64,000 nt of DNA from an uncultured Bacteroidota bacterium (GCA_902826215.1 CADEDY010000001.1:124001-188000); one strand, 5' to 3'. Shown: positions 7,921-15,978, numbered from the stretch's first letter. Translations and numbers: made by a program. Notes: a model not told the origin generated them from the sequence alone.

Positions 7921-10623
7921 TCAAAGAGCTTTCTCAACTGCCTGCCCACGCATCGCCTTTCGCGCAGCGCTTAGGAAGTAGCGATAGGTCGCCTCTTGCG
8001 AACGACCATCTCGCACACGCGGCTTCTTTGATCGATAGGGATTGGATTGGGTGGTGTCGATGATGCGTGCTTTTGGTCCATCGTTCCACTGGATCTCCAA
8101 GAGGTCGAGGACCATCCGTTGAAGATCCGGGTCGTTCACAGGGAATGCCACCTCGACCCGACGATCCAGATTGCGGCCCATCCAGTCGGCAGAGGAAAGC
8201 AGTATCAATTGCCGCCCGCCATTGTGGAACATGTACACTCTGGTATGTTCCAGATAACGGTCCACGATACTGATCGCCTCGATGTTCGCACTCGATCCCG
8301 GAACCTGAGGGACCAAGCAGCAAATACCGCGAACAATGAGCCGAACGTTCACACCAGCGCTGCTCGCGTCGTACAACTTCCGGATGAGCGAGCGGTCCTC
8401 CAAACTGTTCAGCTTCAGCAGGATCTCCGCTCGCTGTCCCAGTAAGGCACGCTCTATTTCTTTATCGATCAAGGCCTCCAACCGATCGCGTAAGCTGAGC
8501 GGTGCCATGAGAAGTTGCGTCAGCGCTGGTCGGTGGTCGCGGTCCTTCAGGTGTGCGAATACCTCGGCCACTTCCTTGGTCAACGCAGGTTTGGCGGTGA
8601 GCAGGGCCATGTCGGCATAGATACGTGAGGTGCGCTCGTTGAAGTTGCCTGTTCCCAGGTAGGCGTACCGCACGTTTCGACCTTTCTCGCGGCGTTCCAC
8701 CATGCACAACTTGCAATGTACCTTCAAGTGCTCGTAACTGTATAGTACGGTCGCACCGGCCTTCTCCAAGGTCTCTCCCCAGAACAGGTTCATGCGTTCA
8801 TCGAAGCGCGCCTGAACTTCTACGAAAACGGTCACCTTCTTTCCGCGAGCCAAGGCCTCCAACAACGCACCACAGACAGCGGAATCATCCGCAACGCGGT
8901 ACAAGGTCATCGCAATGTGCTGCACCTGTCGATCCCTTGCCGCCTTCTCCAACCAACGCACCACGTTCTCGAAGTCATGATAAGGAAAGTGCCAGAGGAT
9001 ATCCGCTTTCTTCAGCGCGTTGAACGTATCGTTCCCCTCTTTGCTTGTCGGGTGTTTCGCTGGCGGCCAGGCCGGTTCCCGTAGATCCGCATGACCCTTC
9101 ACCGGCAGCTTCATCAGGTCGCTGAAGTTGTGATAACGACCGCCAGGGACCAGATCGGGCTTGGTGAGTCCGAGCAAGTTGCGCAATGCCCGTAGGGTCT
9201 TTTGCGGCATCGTAGCGTCGTATAGGAATCGCGAAGGCACACCGGTGGTTCGTTTCCGAAGGCTCTTGCGCACCTTCTCCTTCATGTTCCCGACGAACTC
9301 CTCATCGAGGTACAATTCCGCATCGCGGGATAGTTTGATCGAGTGGCACTCGGTCACCTTGTATCCGGTGAACAATTGTGCAAGACAAACCCGCATCACA
9401 TCATCGAGGTACATCACGCTGGTTATTCCCTTGGGAGACGGGAGCAGGACGAAGCGTCCAAGAACGTCACTCGGGATATTCACCAGGACCATCTGCTCCT
9501 TCACGCGGGACTTCTGTTCCAAGCGACAAGCGAAGTAGAGTTTCCGGTCCTCGATGAACAAGGCGTTTCCAAGCCGAACAGCGGCGGTATGGACAAGTGG
9601 TGCAACATGTTCACTGAAATACGACCGTACGAATGCACGCTGTTTGGCGGTCAATTGTTTTTCATTGACGATGTGGATCCCCGCATCGGCAAGTGCAGGT
9701 AGGAGTTTTCCCCGATATATTTTTCCGAACTGCTGTTGCTGAAGAAGTGCTTTTTGATTGATCCGCTCCACCCGTTTTTCCGGCGTCACTTCCAGTGCCG
9801 TGCGGTCCACCTTTCGCAATTTGGTGAGACTGCGCAGAGAAGCCACGCGCACACGATAGAATTCATCCAGATTGCTGGAATAGATCGCTAGGAATTTGAT
9901 GCGTTCCAAAAGGGGGACGGAGGGGTCCTTGGCTTCTTGCAGAACCCGGTCATTGAAGGAGAGCCAACTGAGGTCCCGGTCGAAATACCGATCATTCGGT
10001 CGCAGCAGCGGGGCGCGTTCCTTCTTCGGAATGGAAGTGCGTTCCTCCAACGTCTTCAGGTTGATCCCCTTTTGGCGTCCGTAGCGATCACGGGCATAAC
10101 GCGTGAAGAAGACATGGCCGTTCAAGTAGGCGAGGTTCTCGGCCAGCCAGTTGGTTGGGCTGATCCGTTTGCCGTGCACGGTCTCCAGTTCTTTTCGCAA
10201 AAGCTCGCTCTTCTCGATGAAGTCCACTTGACCAGCTTTGGCAGAATCGGCATCGCGCAGGACTTTCTGCAGTGTCGTTCGCGGCACCGCTCCCATGCGC
10301 GTGGACAGGATCATGCCACGTATGCGAGAGATATCGGCTTTCGGTAAGCGCGTGGTGCCCAAGAAGGCGGTGGCCAATTCGGCGCTTTTTGCTTCATGCC
10401 CGGCATAGGCCAAGGCATATCCGGTATCGTGGAATAGACCAGCTAGCTCAAGCAACACGAGATCCTGTGGTGCTAGTTTCATGGCTTGGCCGATCGCTTT
10501 CGCCGTGCGGGTCACGGTAAGCGTGTGCTCCAGATCGTGGAAGCACATGGTCTTGGGTATCCTGCGGGCGAACCAACGACGAACGTGCAAGCGTGCGCGT
10601 TCCAACAGGGCTTCGTGGCTCAT
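7921..10623 (-). CDS. ppk1: HD-domain / polyphosphate kinase 1 fusion
   Basis: A 900-residue protein. Residues about 20-170 are an HD phosphohydrolase domain: CFHDLEHT (His29-Asp30, His33), LFHDTGYA (His65-Asp66) and RDAD (Asp124) supply the metal-binding set. From about residue 210 it is a typical PPK1: RYFDRDLSWLSFNDRVL opens the N-domain, HCKLCMVER holds the phosphorylated histidine with YLGTGNFNERTSRIY after it, and VYMFHNGGRQL contains the second active-site histidine. PPK1 reversibly makes polyphosphate from ATP. A typical PPK1 has about 690 residues, so the extra 200 are the HD unit. What the HD domain hydrolyses is not shown; a nucleotide or (p)ppGpp-like signal is possible. The ATG is 7 nt after a TAACTTCG element. 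The gene is divergent from the SiaB-like gene with an 80 bp shared promoter region. Confidence 0.9.
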   Translation of the reverse strand: MSHEALLERARLHVRRWFARRIPKTMCFHDLEHTLTVTRTAKAIGQAMKLAPQDLVLLELAGLFHDTGYALAYAGHEAKSAELATAFLGTTRLPKADISRIRGMILSTRMGAVPRTTLQKVLRDADSAKAGQVDFIEKSELLRKELETVHGKRISPTNWLAENLAYLNGHVFFTRYARDRYGRQKGINLKTLEERTSIPKKERAPLLRPNDRYFDRDLSWLSFNDRVLQEAKDPSVPLLERIKFLAIYSSNLDEFYRVRVASLRSLTKLRKVDRTALEVTPEKRVERINQKALLQQQQFGKIYRGKLLPALADAGIHIVNEKQLTAKQRAFVRSYFSEHVAPLVHTAAVRLGNALFIEDRKLYFACRLEQKSRVKEQMVLVNIPSDVLGRFVLLPSPKGITSVMYLDDVMRVCLAQLFTGYKVTECHSIKLSRDAELYLDEEFVGNMKEKVRKSLRKRTTGVPSRFLYDATMPQKTLRALRNLLGLTKPDLVPGGRYHNFSDLMKLPVKGHADLREPAWPPAKHPTSKEGNDTFNALKKADILWHFPYHDFENVVRWLEKAARDRQVQHIAMTLYRVADDSAVCGALLEALARGKKVTVFVEVQARFDERMNLFWGETLEKAGATVLYSYEHLKVHCKLCMVERREKGRNVRYAYLGTGNFNERTSRIYADMALLTAKPALTKEVAEVFAHLKDRDHRPALTQLLMAPLSLRDRLEALIDKEIERALLGQRAEILLKLNSLEDRSLIRKLYDASSAGVNVRLIVRGICCLVPQVPGSSANIEAISIVDRYLEHTRVYMFHNGGRQLILLSSADWMGRNLDRRVEVAFPVNDPDLQRMVLDLLEIQWNDGPKARIIDTTQSNPYRSKKPRVRDGRSQEATYRYFLSAARKAMRGQAVEKAL

Positions 10624-10630
10624 GGGGTGG

Positions 10631-10638
10631 CGAAGTTA
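10631..10638 (-). promoter_or_regulatory. -7 promoter element of HD-ppk1
   Basis: TAACTTCG on the minus strand, 7 nt before the ATG at 10623, fits TAnnTTYG. The spacing predicts an almost leaderless transcript. Confidence 0.5.
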
Positions 10639-10677
10639 GAAGGGCCGTGTTACTCGCTCGGCACGGAGATGGGCTTC

Positions 10678-10685
10678 TATCTTTG
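10678..10685 (+). promoter_or_regulatory. -7 promoter element of the SiaB-like gene
   Basis: TATCTTTG is an exact match to TAnnTTTG, 18 nt before ATG 10704. It forms a back-to-back pair with the HD-ppk1 promoter 40 bp away. Confidence 0.6.
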
Positions 10686-10703
10686 GCCGTGCCACCTTAC
10701 GGA

Positions 10704-11768
10704 ATGGACAGAACCACCGCACTCGCGCTCTATCGAACATTCGCGGGTGATCGGGCAACGTTCCTTTATAGCGGTAGGTTCCAAGACGAACATACGGCTC
10801 GACTGATCGCCTTGGGAGAGGAGTTCTTGGAGCACGAGGACACGGATAAGGCGGTCCGGGGAAAACTGGCTTTCATCATGGTGGAAGCCTACCAGAACAT
10901 CATTCGTCATAGAGCGGCATTGCCGATCGACCAGCAAGAAGGTAATGGGCGCAGTTTCTTCATGCTTCGCAGTGACCCGTCGCGGCACGAAGTCAGTTCC
11001 GTCAATCCCGTCACCAGAGTTGATGCAGCCAATTTGAGTGACGGCCTTCTCCGCTTGGAAGCCTCCGATCAAAAGGAGAAGAAGCAGATGTTCCTCGCTA
11101 GTTTGCAGCGCGCCGAGCGGACCGAACGAGGAGGTGCCGGATTGGGGTTGATCGAAATTGCAAGGCGCTCGGGTCATGGCTTGCGTCACGGCTTCCGGCC
11201 CTTGGGCGCGGATCATCAATTATTCGCCTTTCAAGCTTTGGTAGGTCGAAAAGCAACCTGGTGTGGCACCTTGGGTCAGGTGTTCGAGTTGCACCGGGTT
11301 GTAGCCCAATATGGCCTCTCCGTCATTTGCAGAGGGCATCTGTCGACCGGCGAGCAAGAGGTGATCCTTCGGATGATCGAACGTGATCTGGATAGTGAGA
11401 GCGGAGGTCCCGATCCGAGGACGCGCACCTATTTGGCAGCGATGGAAATGTTGCATGGTCTTGGTGCGGTGGGTGAGGGACCGATGGTGACGTTGGGGCG
11501 TTCGGGGAATGCAATGCACATTGTGATCACAGCGCAGCTCGGCCCCGTGGCGAAGGCGCGGATCGAGGAGGCTGTATCCACAGCGAATGCACTGGACGCT
11601 GGAGGGTTGCAACGTCGGTATCGCGACATCCTGCTCGGTCGTGGCGAGCACGTGGATACGGTTCATTTGGGTTTGATCGAGCTTGCGCGGAAGAGCATCG
11701 TTCCCTTGCGGTTGGATATGTCGGAGGCACAGGGTGGGCACTTCATGGTATTGCACGCGACCGTTTGA
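10704..11768 (+). CDS. Protein with two tandem SiaB-like (DUF6272) ATPase domains
   Basis: A 354-residue protein. ATG 10704 is preferred because the TATCTTTG promoter sits just upstream and the family begins near FLYSGRFQDE. Residues 1-175 resemble the SiaB family of HATPase-type protein kinases: a strand with YSGRFQDEHT, the helix LAFIMVEAYQNIIRH that supplies the Asn ATP-lid residue, and GGAGLGLIEIARRS as the glycine-rich loop. Residues about 185-354 repeat the same order (VICRGHLSTGEQ, then AAMEMLHGLGAVGEG, then VHLGLIELARKS), but the Asn and glycine-loop positions are changed, so the second copy may not bind ATP. SiaB acts on the anti-anti-sigma-like partner SiaC in Pseudomonas; no SiaC is seen here. 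Divergence from HD-ppk1 hints at a shared stress or nucleotide signalling role. Confidence 0.75.
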   Translation: MDRTTALALYRTFAGDRATFLYSGRFQDEHTARLIALGEEFLEHEDTDKAVRGKLAFIMVEAYQNIIRHRAALPIDQQEGNGRSFFMLRSDPSRHEVSSVNPVTRVDAANLSDGLLRLEASDQKEKKQMFLASLQRAERTERGGAGLGLIEIARRSGHGLRHGFRPLGADHQLFAFQALVGRKATWCGTLGQVFELHRVVAQYGLSVICRGHLSTGEQEVILRMIERDLDSESGGPDPRTRTYLAAMEMLHGLGAVGEGPMVTLGRSGNAMHIVITAQLGPVAKARIEEAVSTANALDAGGLQRRYRDILLGRGEHVDTVHLGLIELARKSIVPLRLDMSEAQGGHFMVLHATV

Positions 11769-11865
11769 AGCGATCCTGCATTCCAAGATTGGCAGCTCGG
11801 ACGTTCTTCTGTCCTGCATACTGATCAGGGTCGGTTCCCGGTTCTATGGGTATAACAACCTGCAC

Positions 11866-11973
11866 ATGTTCTCCCTGCTCATCTCCCTATTCGACCGGAT
11901 CGGTCGGTTCCAGGAATGGTTCGATGGTCGCTTCGGCTGGTTCTTCACCAACGGCATGAAAGAGCCAAGATGA
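11866..11973 (+). CDS. Small protein of 35 residues (FDRIGRFQEWFD family-like)
   Basis: A short frame starting at ATG 11866 encodes MFSLLISLFDRIGRF followed by QEWFDGRFGWFFTNGMKEPR. It has an amphipathic aromatic-rich helix and an FFTNG tail, a composition far from a random frame and reminiscent of small Bacteroidota proteins with a WFFTNG-type ending. It sits 97 bp after the SiaB-like gene on the same strand and ends 16 bp from the stop of the convergent aldehyde dehydrogenase gene. It may be membrane-associated. The call rests on composition and my recollection of similar sequences; no clear ribosome binding site is visible. Confidence 0.5.
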   Translation: MFSLLISLFDRIGRFQEWFDGRFGWFFTNGMKEPR

Positions 11974-11989
11974 TCCAAGGTCGGCTCGT

Positions 11990-13432
11990 TCAGAGCTTGA
12001 GACAAACGTTCTTCGCTTCGGTGAAGAAACGCAGAGCATCCACACCTCCTTCGCGACCAACACCACTTTGCTTGACCCCACCGAAGGGCGTGCGCAGGTC
12101 GCGAATCATCCAGCAGTTCACCCAAACGATACCTGCGTTGAGGTCTCTGGCCACGCGCAAGGCTCGCTGCCCATCCCGGGTCCAGATCACACTTGCTAGT
12201 CCATAGGGCGTGGCGTTCGCCAGTGCCACGGCATCCGCTTCGCCATCAAAGGGCTGAAGTGTCACCACGGGTCCGAAGATCTCCTCTTGATTCGTGCGAC
12301 AGACCGGCCCGAGGCCCTCGATCACAGTTGGTGCTATGTACCAGCCTTCTTGCAACATTCCATCGAGCTGGACGCGTTCGCCTCCGCAGAGAACGGTTCC
12401 ACCTTCGCTTCGCGCTAGTTCGATGTAGCCGAGCACGTTCTCCATGTGGCCCTTGGACACCACGGCGCCAAGATCAGTCGTTGGGTCGGAAGGATCACCG
12501 ACCTTCAACGCTTTCACGCGCTCAACGAACGCATCGCGGAATTTGGTGTAGATCGATCGCTCCACTAGGATACGTGAACCGCACAAACAGATCTGGCCCT
12601 GATTCGTGAAGCTGCTGCGCACGGTGGTCTTCAGCATTTCATCGAAGTCGCAATCAGCAAAGACGAGTACTGGGTTCTTGCCACCCAGCTCCAAGCTCAA
12701 CTTCTTGAACATCGGCGCAGCCACACGGGCGATCTCGGCGCCGGTGCGTGTGCCACCGGTGAAGGAAATGGCGGGCAATCGCGGATGTGCCGTGATCGCG
12801 GCACCCACCTTCGGACCCAGTCCATGTATGATGTTGAGCACACCCGATGGTATGCCTGCTTTTTCGCACAAGGTGCTCAAGCGGAATGCGGTCAGCGGTG
12901 TCACTTCGCTGGGCTTGGCCACCACGCAGTTCCCGGCCGCCAATGCTGGCGCGATCTTCCATGTGAACAAATACAACGGAAGGTTCCACGGACTGATGCA
13001 GCCCACTACGCCGATCGGTTGGCGATCCGTGTAGTTCACGGCTACGTCATCCATCAAGTGCGCTTCGCTCGGGAAGTGCAGGATCGCGGTTGCGAAGAAC
13101 CGGAAGTTCGCGATCGCCCGAGGGATATCGACCCGACGAGCAAGGGAAAGAGGTTTACCATTGTCCCGCGATTCATCGTGTGCAAAGCCCTCGAGGTCAT
13201 CCTCGATGGCCTGCGCCAAGCGCAATAACACCGTACTTCGGCCGTCGCGCCCTAGGGCGTTCCACGCCGGGAAGGCCCGATGTGCTGCCTGAACGGCCAG
13301 TTCCACATCGCATTGGTCGGAGTCCGGAAGCTCTCCGTAGACCGTACCGGTAGCGGGTGCATGCACATCCAGCCAACCGCCACCCAAAGCGGGTCGCAAT
13401 TCGCCATCGATCAGGTTCAGCAATTGTTCCAT
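11990..13432 (-). CDS. Aldehyde dehydrogenase, probably aminomuconate-semialdehyde dehydrogenase
   Basis: A 480-residue NAD(P)-dependent aldehyde dehydrogenase of normal length. Visible landmarks are SPWNLPLYL (Asn150), the cofactor strand VAKPSEVTPL, FTGGTRTG, the general base in SLELGGKNP (Glu248), and the nucleophile in NQGQICLCGS (Cys282). The GQxCLC context and overall pattern fit 2-hydroxymuconic/2-aminomuconic semialdehyde dehydrogenases. This fits the 3-hydroxyanthranilate dioxygenase and ACMS decarboxylase genes 10-11 kb away, whose product it would oxidise to 2-aminomuconate. The genes are not in one operon, so the substrate is inferred. The start ATG 13432 follows a TAACTTCG element by 13 nt. 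Confidence 0.85.
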   Translation of the reverse strand: MEQLLNLIDGELRPALGGGWLDVHAPATGTVYGELPDSDQCDVELAVQAAHRAFPAWNALGRDGRSTVLLRLAQAIEDDLEGFAHDESRDNGKPLSLARRVDIPRAIANFRFFATAILHFPSEAHLMDDVAVNYTDRQPIGVVGCISPWNLPLYLFTWKIAPALAAGNCVVAKPSEVTPLTAFRLSTLCEKAGIPSGVLNIIHGLGPKVGAAITAHPRLPAISFTGGTRTGAEIARVAAPMFKKLSLELGGKNPVLVFADCDFDEMLKTTVRSSFTNQGQICLCGSRILVERSIYTKFRDAFVERVKALKVGDPSDPTTDLGAVVSKGHMENVLGYIELARSEGGTVLCGGERVQLDGMLQEGWYIAPTVIEGLGPVCRTNQEEIFGPVVTLQPFDGEADAVALANATPYGLASVIWTRDGQRALRVARDLNAGIVWVNCWMIRDLRTPFGGVKQSGVGREGGVDALRFFTEAKNVCLKL

Positions 13433-13445
13433 GGTGAAGCGACGC

Positions 13446-13453
13446 CGAAGTTA
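13446..13453 (-). promoter_or_regulatory. -7 promoter element of the aldehyde dehydrogenase
   Basis: TAACTTCG on the minus strand, identical to the HD-ppk1 element, 13 nt before ATG 13432. Confidence 0.45.
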
Positions 13454-13492
13454 GTCTCCCACGAGCGGCCACGGAGCGGGACTGCCACCGGG

Positions 13493-13526
13493 AAAATCGA
13501 AAGGCCCCCACTTGCGTGAGAGCCTT
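13493..13526 (-). terminator. Intrinsic terminator of the candidate small RNA
   Basis: An 11 bp stem, aaggctctcac pairing with gtgggggcctt (two G-U pairs), is capped by a GCAA tetraloop and followed by tcgatttt on the minus strand. It precedes the aldehyde dehydrogenase promoter, where no protein gene ends, so it must belong to an intergenic transcript. Confidence 0.75.
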
Positions 13527-13625
13527 CCGACCCCATTGTTGCGCTGTTCGGGAACCAAAACCCACCCCGAGACAGGCGTCTCTCATTGATGGACCGTACG
13601 ATCGACGGGTTCCATCTTCCTTGCG
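13493..13625 (-). ncRNA. Candidate intergenic small RNA of about 130 nt
   Basis: On the minus strand of the 301 bp gap there is a promoter (TTG at 13656-13654, 17 nt spacer, AATCTTTG at 13636-13629) and, 100-130 nt later, a strong intrinsic terminator. Between them the transcript folds into a hairpin with arms gatgga and tccatc around 13588-13616 and a gagac/gtctc hairpin near 13571-13584. A short frame (MRDACLGVGFGSRTAQQ) crosses the interval, but it continues through the terminator stem, so it looks incidental. The family is unknown; a Bacteroidota 6S-like or regulatory RNA is possible. Confidence 0.5.
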
Positions 13626-13628
13626 CTG

Positions 13629-13656
13629 CAAAGATTGCTCTGTTCCATCGGGTCAA
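13629..13656 (-). promoter_or_regulatory. Promoter of the candidate small RNA
   Basis: cacTTG and AATCTTTGC are separated by 17 nt, close to the Bacteroidota TTG-N17-19-TAnnTTTG arrangement, with one change in the first base of the -7 box. Confidence 0.5.
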
Positions 13657-13678
13657 GTGTTGATCAACAGCGAACGAA

Positions 13679-13694
13679 CGTTAAAGACCGTTAA
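13679..13694 (+). promoter_or_regulatory. Direct repeat CGTTAA x2, possible response-regulator site
   Basis: CGTTAA occurs at 13679-13684 and 13689-13694, one helical turn apart (10 bp). The pair ends 28 bp before the -7 element of the histidine kinase gene. This phasing is typical for OmpR-type dimers, so autoregulation by the neighbouring regulator is a reasonable guess. Confidence 0.45.
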
Positions 13695-13721
13695 GTGCAG
13701 GTCGGAGCGGAAGGTGACCAA

Positions 13722-13729
13722 TAGTTTCG
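13722..13729 (+). promoter_or_regulatory. -7 promoter element of the histidine kinase gene
   Basis: TAGTTTCG fits TAnnTTYG and ends 4 nt before the GTG start at 13734, implying a leaderless mRNA. Confidence 0.5.
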
Positions 13730-13733
13730 GTGC

Positions 13734-15302
13734 GTGGAAAAGCGCTGGATCACGGGTCTTTTGATAGCCATCAGTGTGGCACTGGTGGGGCTGATGGCGA
13801 TCCAAGTGAAATGGATGCGCGATACCGTGGATCTGCGCGAGGTGCAGTTCCACCGCAGCGTGGACAATGCGCTCTTCGCCGTTTGCGACCGGTTGGAGCA
13901 ATTGGAGCGTATGCAGGTATTGAAAGAGCATGCCGCAGGACGGAAGTTGTTGGGGAAGTTGGATGCCTTGCGCAGCATGCGCGCGGCACAGGAGCCGGAG
14001 ATCGCGCCGGAAGCAGAAGAAGGGTCGACCCAAGCGGAGGTCGATACGAATGACCTGATCGACACGCCAGAACCACCTTCGCCGCCGAGGCCCTTGGAAC
14101 CTTTCGATCCATCCGATACCCTGGCCCTTCTTGGTGCGGGCTGGCAAGCCTTGGACGAAGAGCAAGAAGCGTTGGTCTCGGATCTGGTGCGCGGGATCAT
14201 GGCTTCGGAATTGTCGCGCGACATCCATGACCGCATCGATCCGGGAGTTCTTGACTCGCTACTTCGGGACGAGTTCAAAGCCAACGGTATTCCAGGTCCC
14301 ATGCACTACGCGGTATTGAAGGAAGGAGGAACTTCCGTGCTTGTTGGCAGAGGCGATCTGTCGGATACTTCCGCTACCGATCACGTTGGCTTCCGGGAGA
14401 AGTTGTTCCGGCATGATCTGGCCGGGCCCTCTTATTTTCTGGAGGTCCAAGTGGCGGGCCAGAAGCGCTTTCTCCTGCACGGCATGTGGCCCATGTTGTT
14501 GACCAGTGCTGTTTTCATGTGCATCATCGGGGTGGCTTTCCTCTTCACCATCCGGACGATCTTCCGACAGAAGCGTATCAGCGAGATCCGAAACGATCTC
14601 GTGAACAACCTAACGCACGAACTCAAGACACCGATCAGCACCATCGGCTTGGCATGCGAGGCGCTTACCGATCCTTCCATGCCGAAGACCGATGAGCAGG
14701 TGCGGAATTTCGTGAATATGATCCGCGACGAGAACAAACGGCTCGGCTCGCTGGTGGAGAACGTGTTGCAAAGCGCGGTGTTGGAAAGCGGCCACATGTT
14801 GCTGAAGCGCGTCGACCTGGATCTGCATGCGTTGGTCCATGATGTGGTGCGCAGCAGCGGTATCCAATTGACCCGGCGCAATGGTCGTATCGATCTGGAA
14901 CTGAATGCGGAGATCCACCGTGTGAACGGCGATCGCATCCACTTGACGAATCTCTTGTACAACCTCGTGGACAACGCCATCAAGTACGCCGAACAAGAGC
15001 CTCGCATCCGAATTGCGACCACGAGCAACGATGAGGGCGTGACCGTCAGCGTTACAGACAACGGTATCGGTATTGCAACCTCCGAGCAGCGCAAGGTCTT
15101 CGATCGCTTGTACCGCGTTCCGACCGGGAACATCCACAATGCCAAAGGCTTCGGCCTAGGCTTGAGCTATGTGCGCACCGTGGTGGAGCGGCATGGCGGC
15201 CGTATCAAATTGGAGAGCGTTCCCGGCAAGGGAAGTACCTTCCACATCTTCATTCCATTCGAACATGTCCGCACCGCTGAAGTTGCTGCTCGTAGAGGAT
15301 GA
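13734..15302 (+). CDS. Sensor histidine kinase (RprX-like)
   Basis: A 522-residue membrane histidine kinase starting at GTG. A first membrane segment (ITGLLIAISVALVGLMAI) is followed by a periplasmic sensor of about 230 residues with a Pro/Glu-rich stretch (PEPPSPPRPLEPF), then a second segment (MLLTSAVFMCIIGVAFLF). HisKA carries the phospho-acceptor in NLTHELKTP (His295). The ATPase has the N-box NLVDNAIKYA, G1 VTDNGIGI and G2 GFGLGLSYV. The order and overlap with an OmpR-type regulator match the Bacteroidota RprXY pair. The 3' end overlaps the regulator gene by 38 bp, so the two are probably co-translated. The signal is unknown. Confidence 0.9.
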   Translation: MEKRWITGLLIAISVALVGLMAIQVKWMRDTVDLREVQFHRSVDNALFAVCDRLEQLERMQVLKEHAAGRKLLGKLDALRSMRAAQEPEIAPEAEEGSTQAEVDTNDLIDTPEPPSPPRPLEPFDPSDTLALLGAGWQALDEEQEALVSDLVRGIMASELSRDIHDRIDPGVLDSLLRDEFKANGIPGPMHYAVLKEGGTSVLVGRGDLSDTSATDHVGFREKLFRHDLAGPSYFLEVQVAGQKRFLLHGMWPMLLTSAVFMCIIGVAFLFTIRTIFRQKRISEIRNDLVNNLTHELKTPISTIGLACEALTDPSMPKTDEQVRNFVNMIRDENKRLGSLVENVLQSAVLESGHMLLKRVDLDLHALVHDVVRSSGIQLTRRNGRIDLELNAEIHRVNGDRIHLTNLLYNLVDNAIKYAEQEPRIRIATTSNDEGVTVSVTDNGIGIATSEQRKVFDRLYRVPTGNIHNAKGFGLGLSYVRTVVERHGGRIKLESVPGKGSTFHIFIPFEHVRTAEVAARRG

Positions 15303-15978
15303 TGCCAACCTGGGCCGGTTGCTGCTGGAGTATCTGCAGGCCAAGGGATATGCAGCTGAGCTGCGCACCGACGGCCAGCAGGGCAAGGAAGCCTACCTCC
15401 AAGGTGGCTACGACCTTTTGATCCTTGATGTGATGATGCCGGTGAAGGACGGCTTCACGCTCGCACAGGAGATCCGGAAGAAGGATAGCACCACGCCCAT
15501 CATCTTCCTCTCGGCCAAGAGCATGAAGCAGGATACGATACAGGGCTTCCAGAGCGGCGCCGACGATTACATCACCAAGCCCTTCATCATGGAGGAGCTG
15601 TTGCTGCGCATCTCTGCTGTGCTGCGCCGCGCCAAAGGAGTAGAGCCCAAACCGGCCGAGCCGGAGGAGTATGTTGTGGGCGGGTCGCGCTTCGATCCAC
15701 GCAAGCAAGTGTTGCGCACCCCACTCGGCGAGCGCAAGCTCACCACCAAGGAATCCGAACTCCTTCGGCTCCTGTGCGCCAATCGAAATGAGGTCTTGGA
15801 GCGAAGCATCGCGCTGAACACGGTGTGGGGTAACGACAGCTATTTCAACGGACGCAGTATGGACGTGTACATCGCCAAATTGCGCAAGTACCTGCGCGAT
15901 GATCCATCGGTCGAGATCATCAATGTGCACGGCAAAGGCTTCCGACTGATCGCTGAAGAAGCACCCAAGGAACAATGA
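15265..15978 (+). CDS. OmpR-family response regulator (RprY-like)
   Basis: A 237-residue two-domain regulator. ATG 15265 gives the standard receiver start (MSAPLKLLLVEDDANLG). The acidic pocket is Glu11/Asp12/Asp13, the phosphorylated residue is Asp55 in LILDVMMPVKDG, with Ser/Thr in IIFLSAKS and the lysine in YITKPF. The C-terminal winged helix contains LTTKESELLRLLCANRNEVLER and SMDVYIAKLRKYL, the usual DNA-binding pattern. It partners with the kinase encoded immediately upstream and overlapping. The CGTTAA direct repeat before the kinase gene is a candidate binding site. Confidence 0.93.
   Translation: MSAPLKLLLVEDDANLGRLLLEYLQAKGYAAELRTDGQQGKEAYLQGGYDLLILDVMMPVKDGFTLAQEIRKKDSTTPIIFLSAKSMKQDTIQGFQSGADDYITKPFIMEELLLRISAVLRRAKGVEPKPAEPEEYVVGGSRFDPRKQVLRTPLGERKLTTKESELLRLLCANRNEVLERSIALNTVWGNDSYFNGRSMDVYIAKLRKYLRDDPSVEIINVHGKGFRLIAEEAPKEQ

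Noticed and set aside
13417-13656. A 79-codon minus-strand frame over the candidate small RNA
   Set aside because: The frame runs through the terminator stem and through the aldehyde dehydrogenase promoter; its composition is not protein-like.
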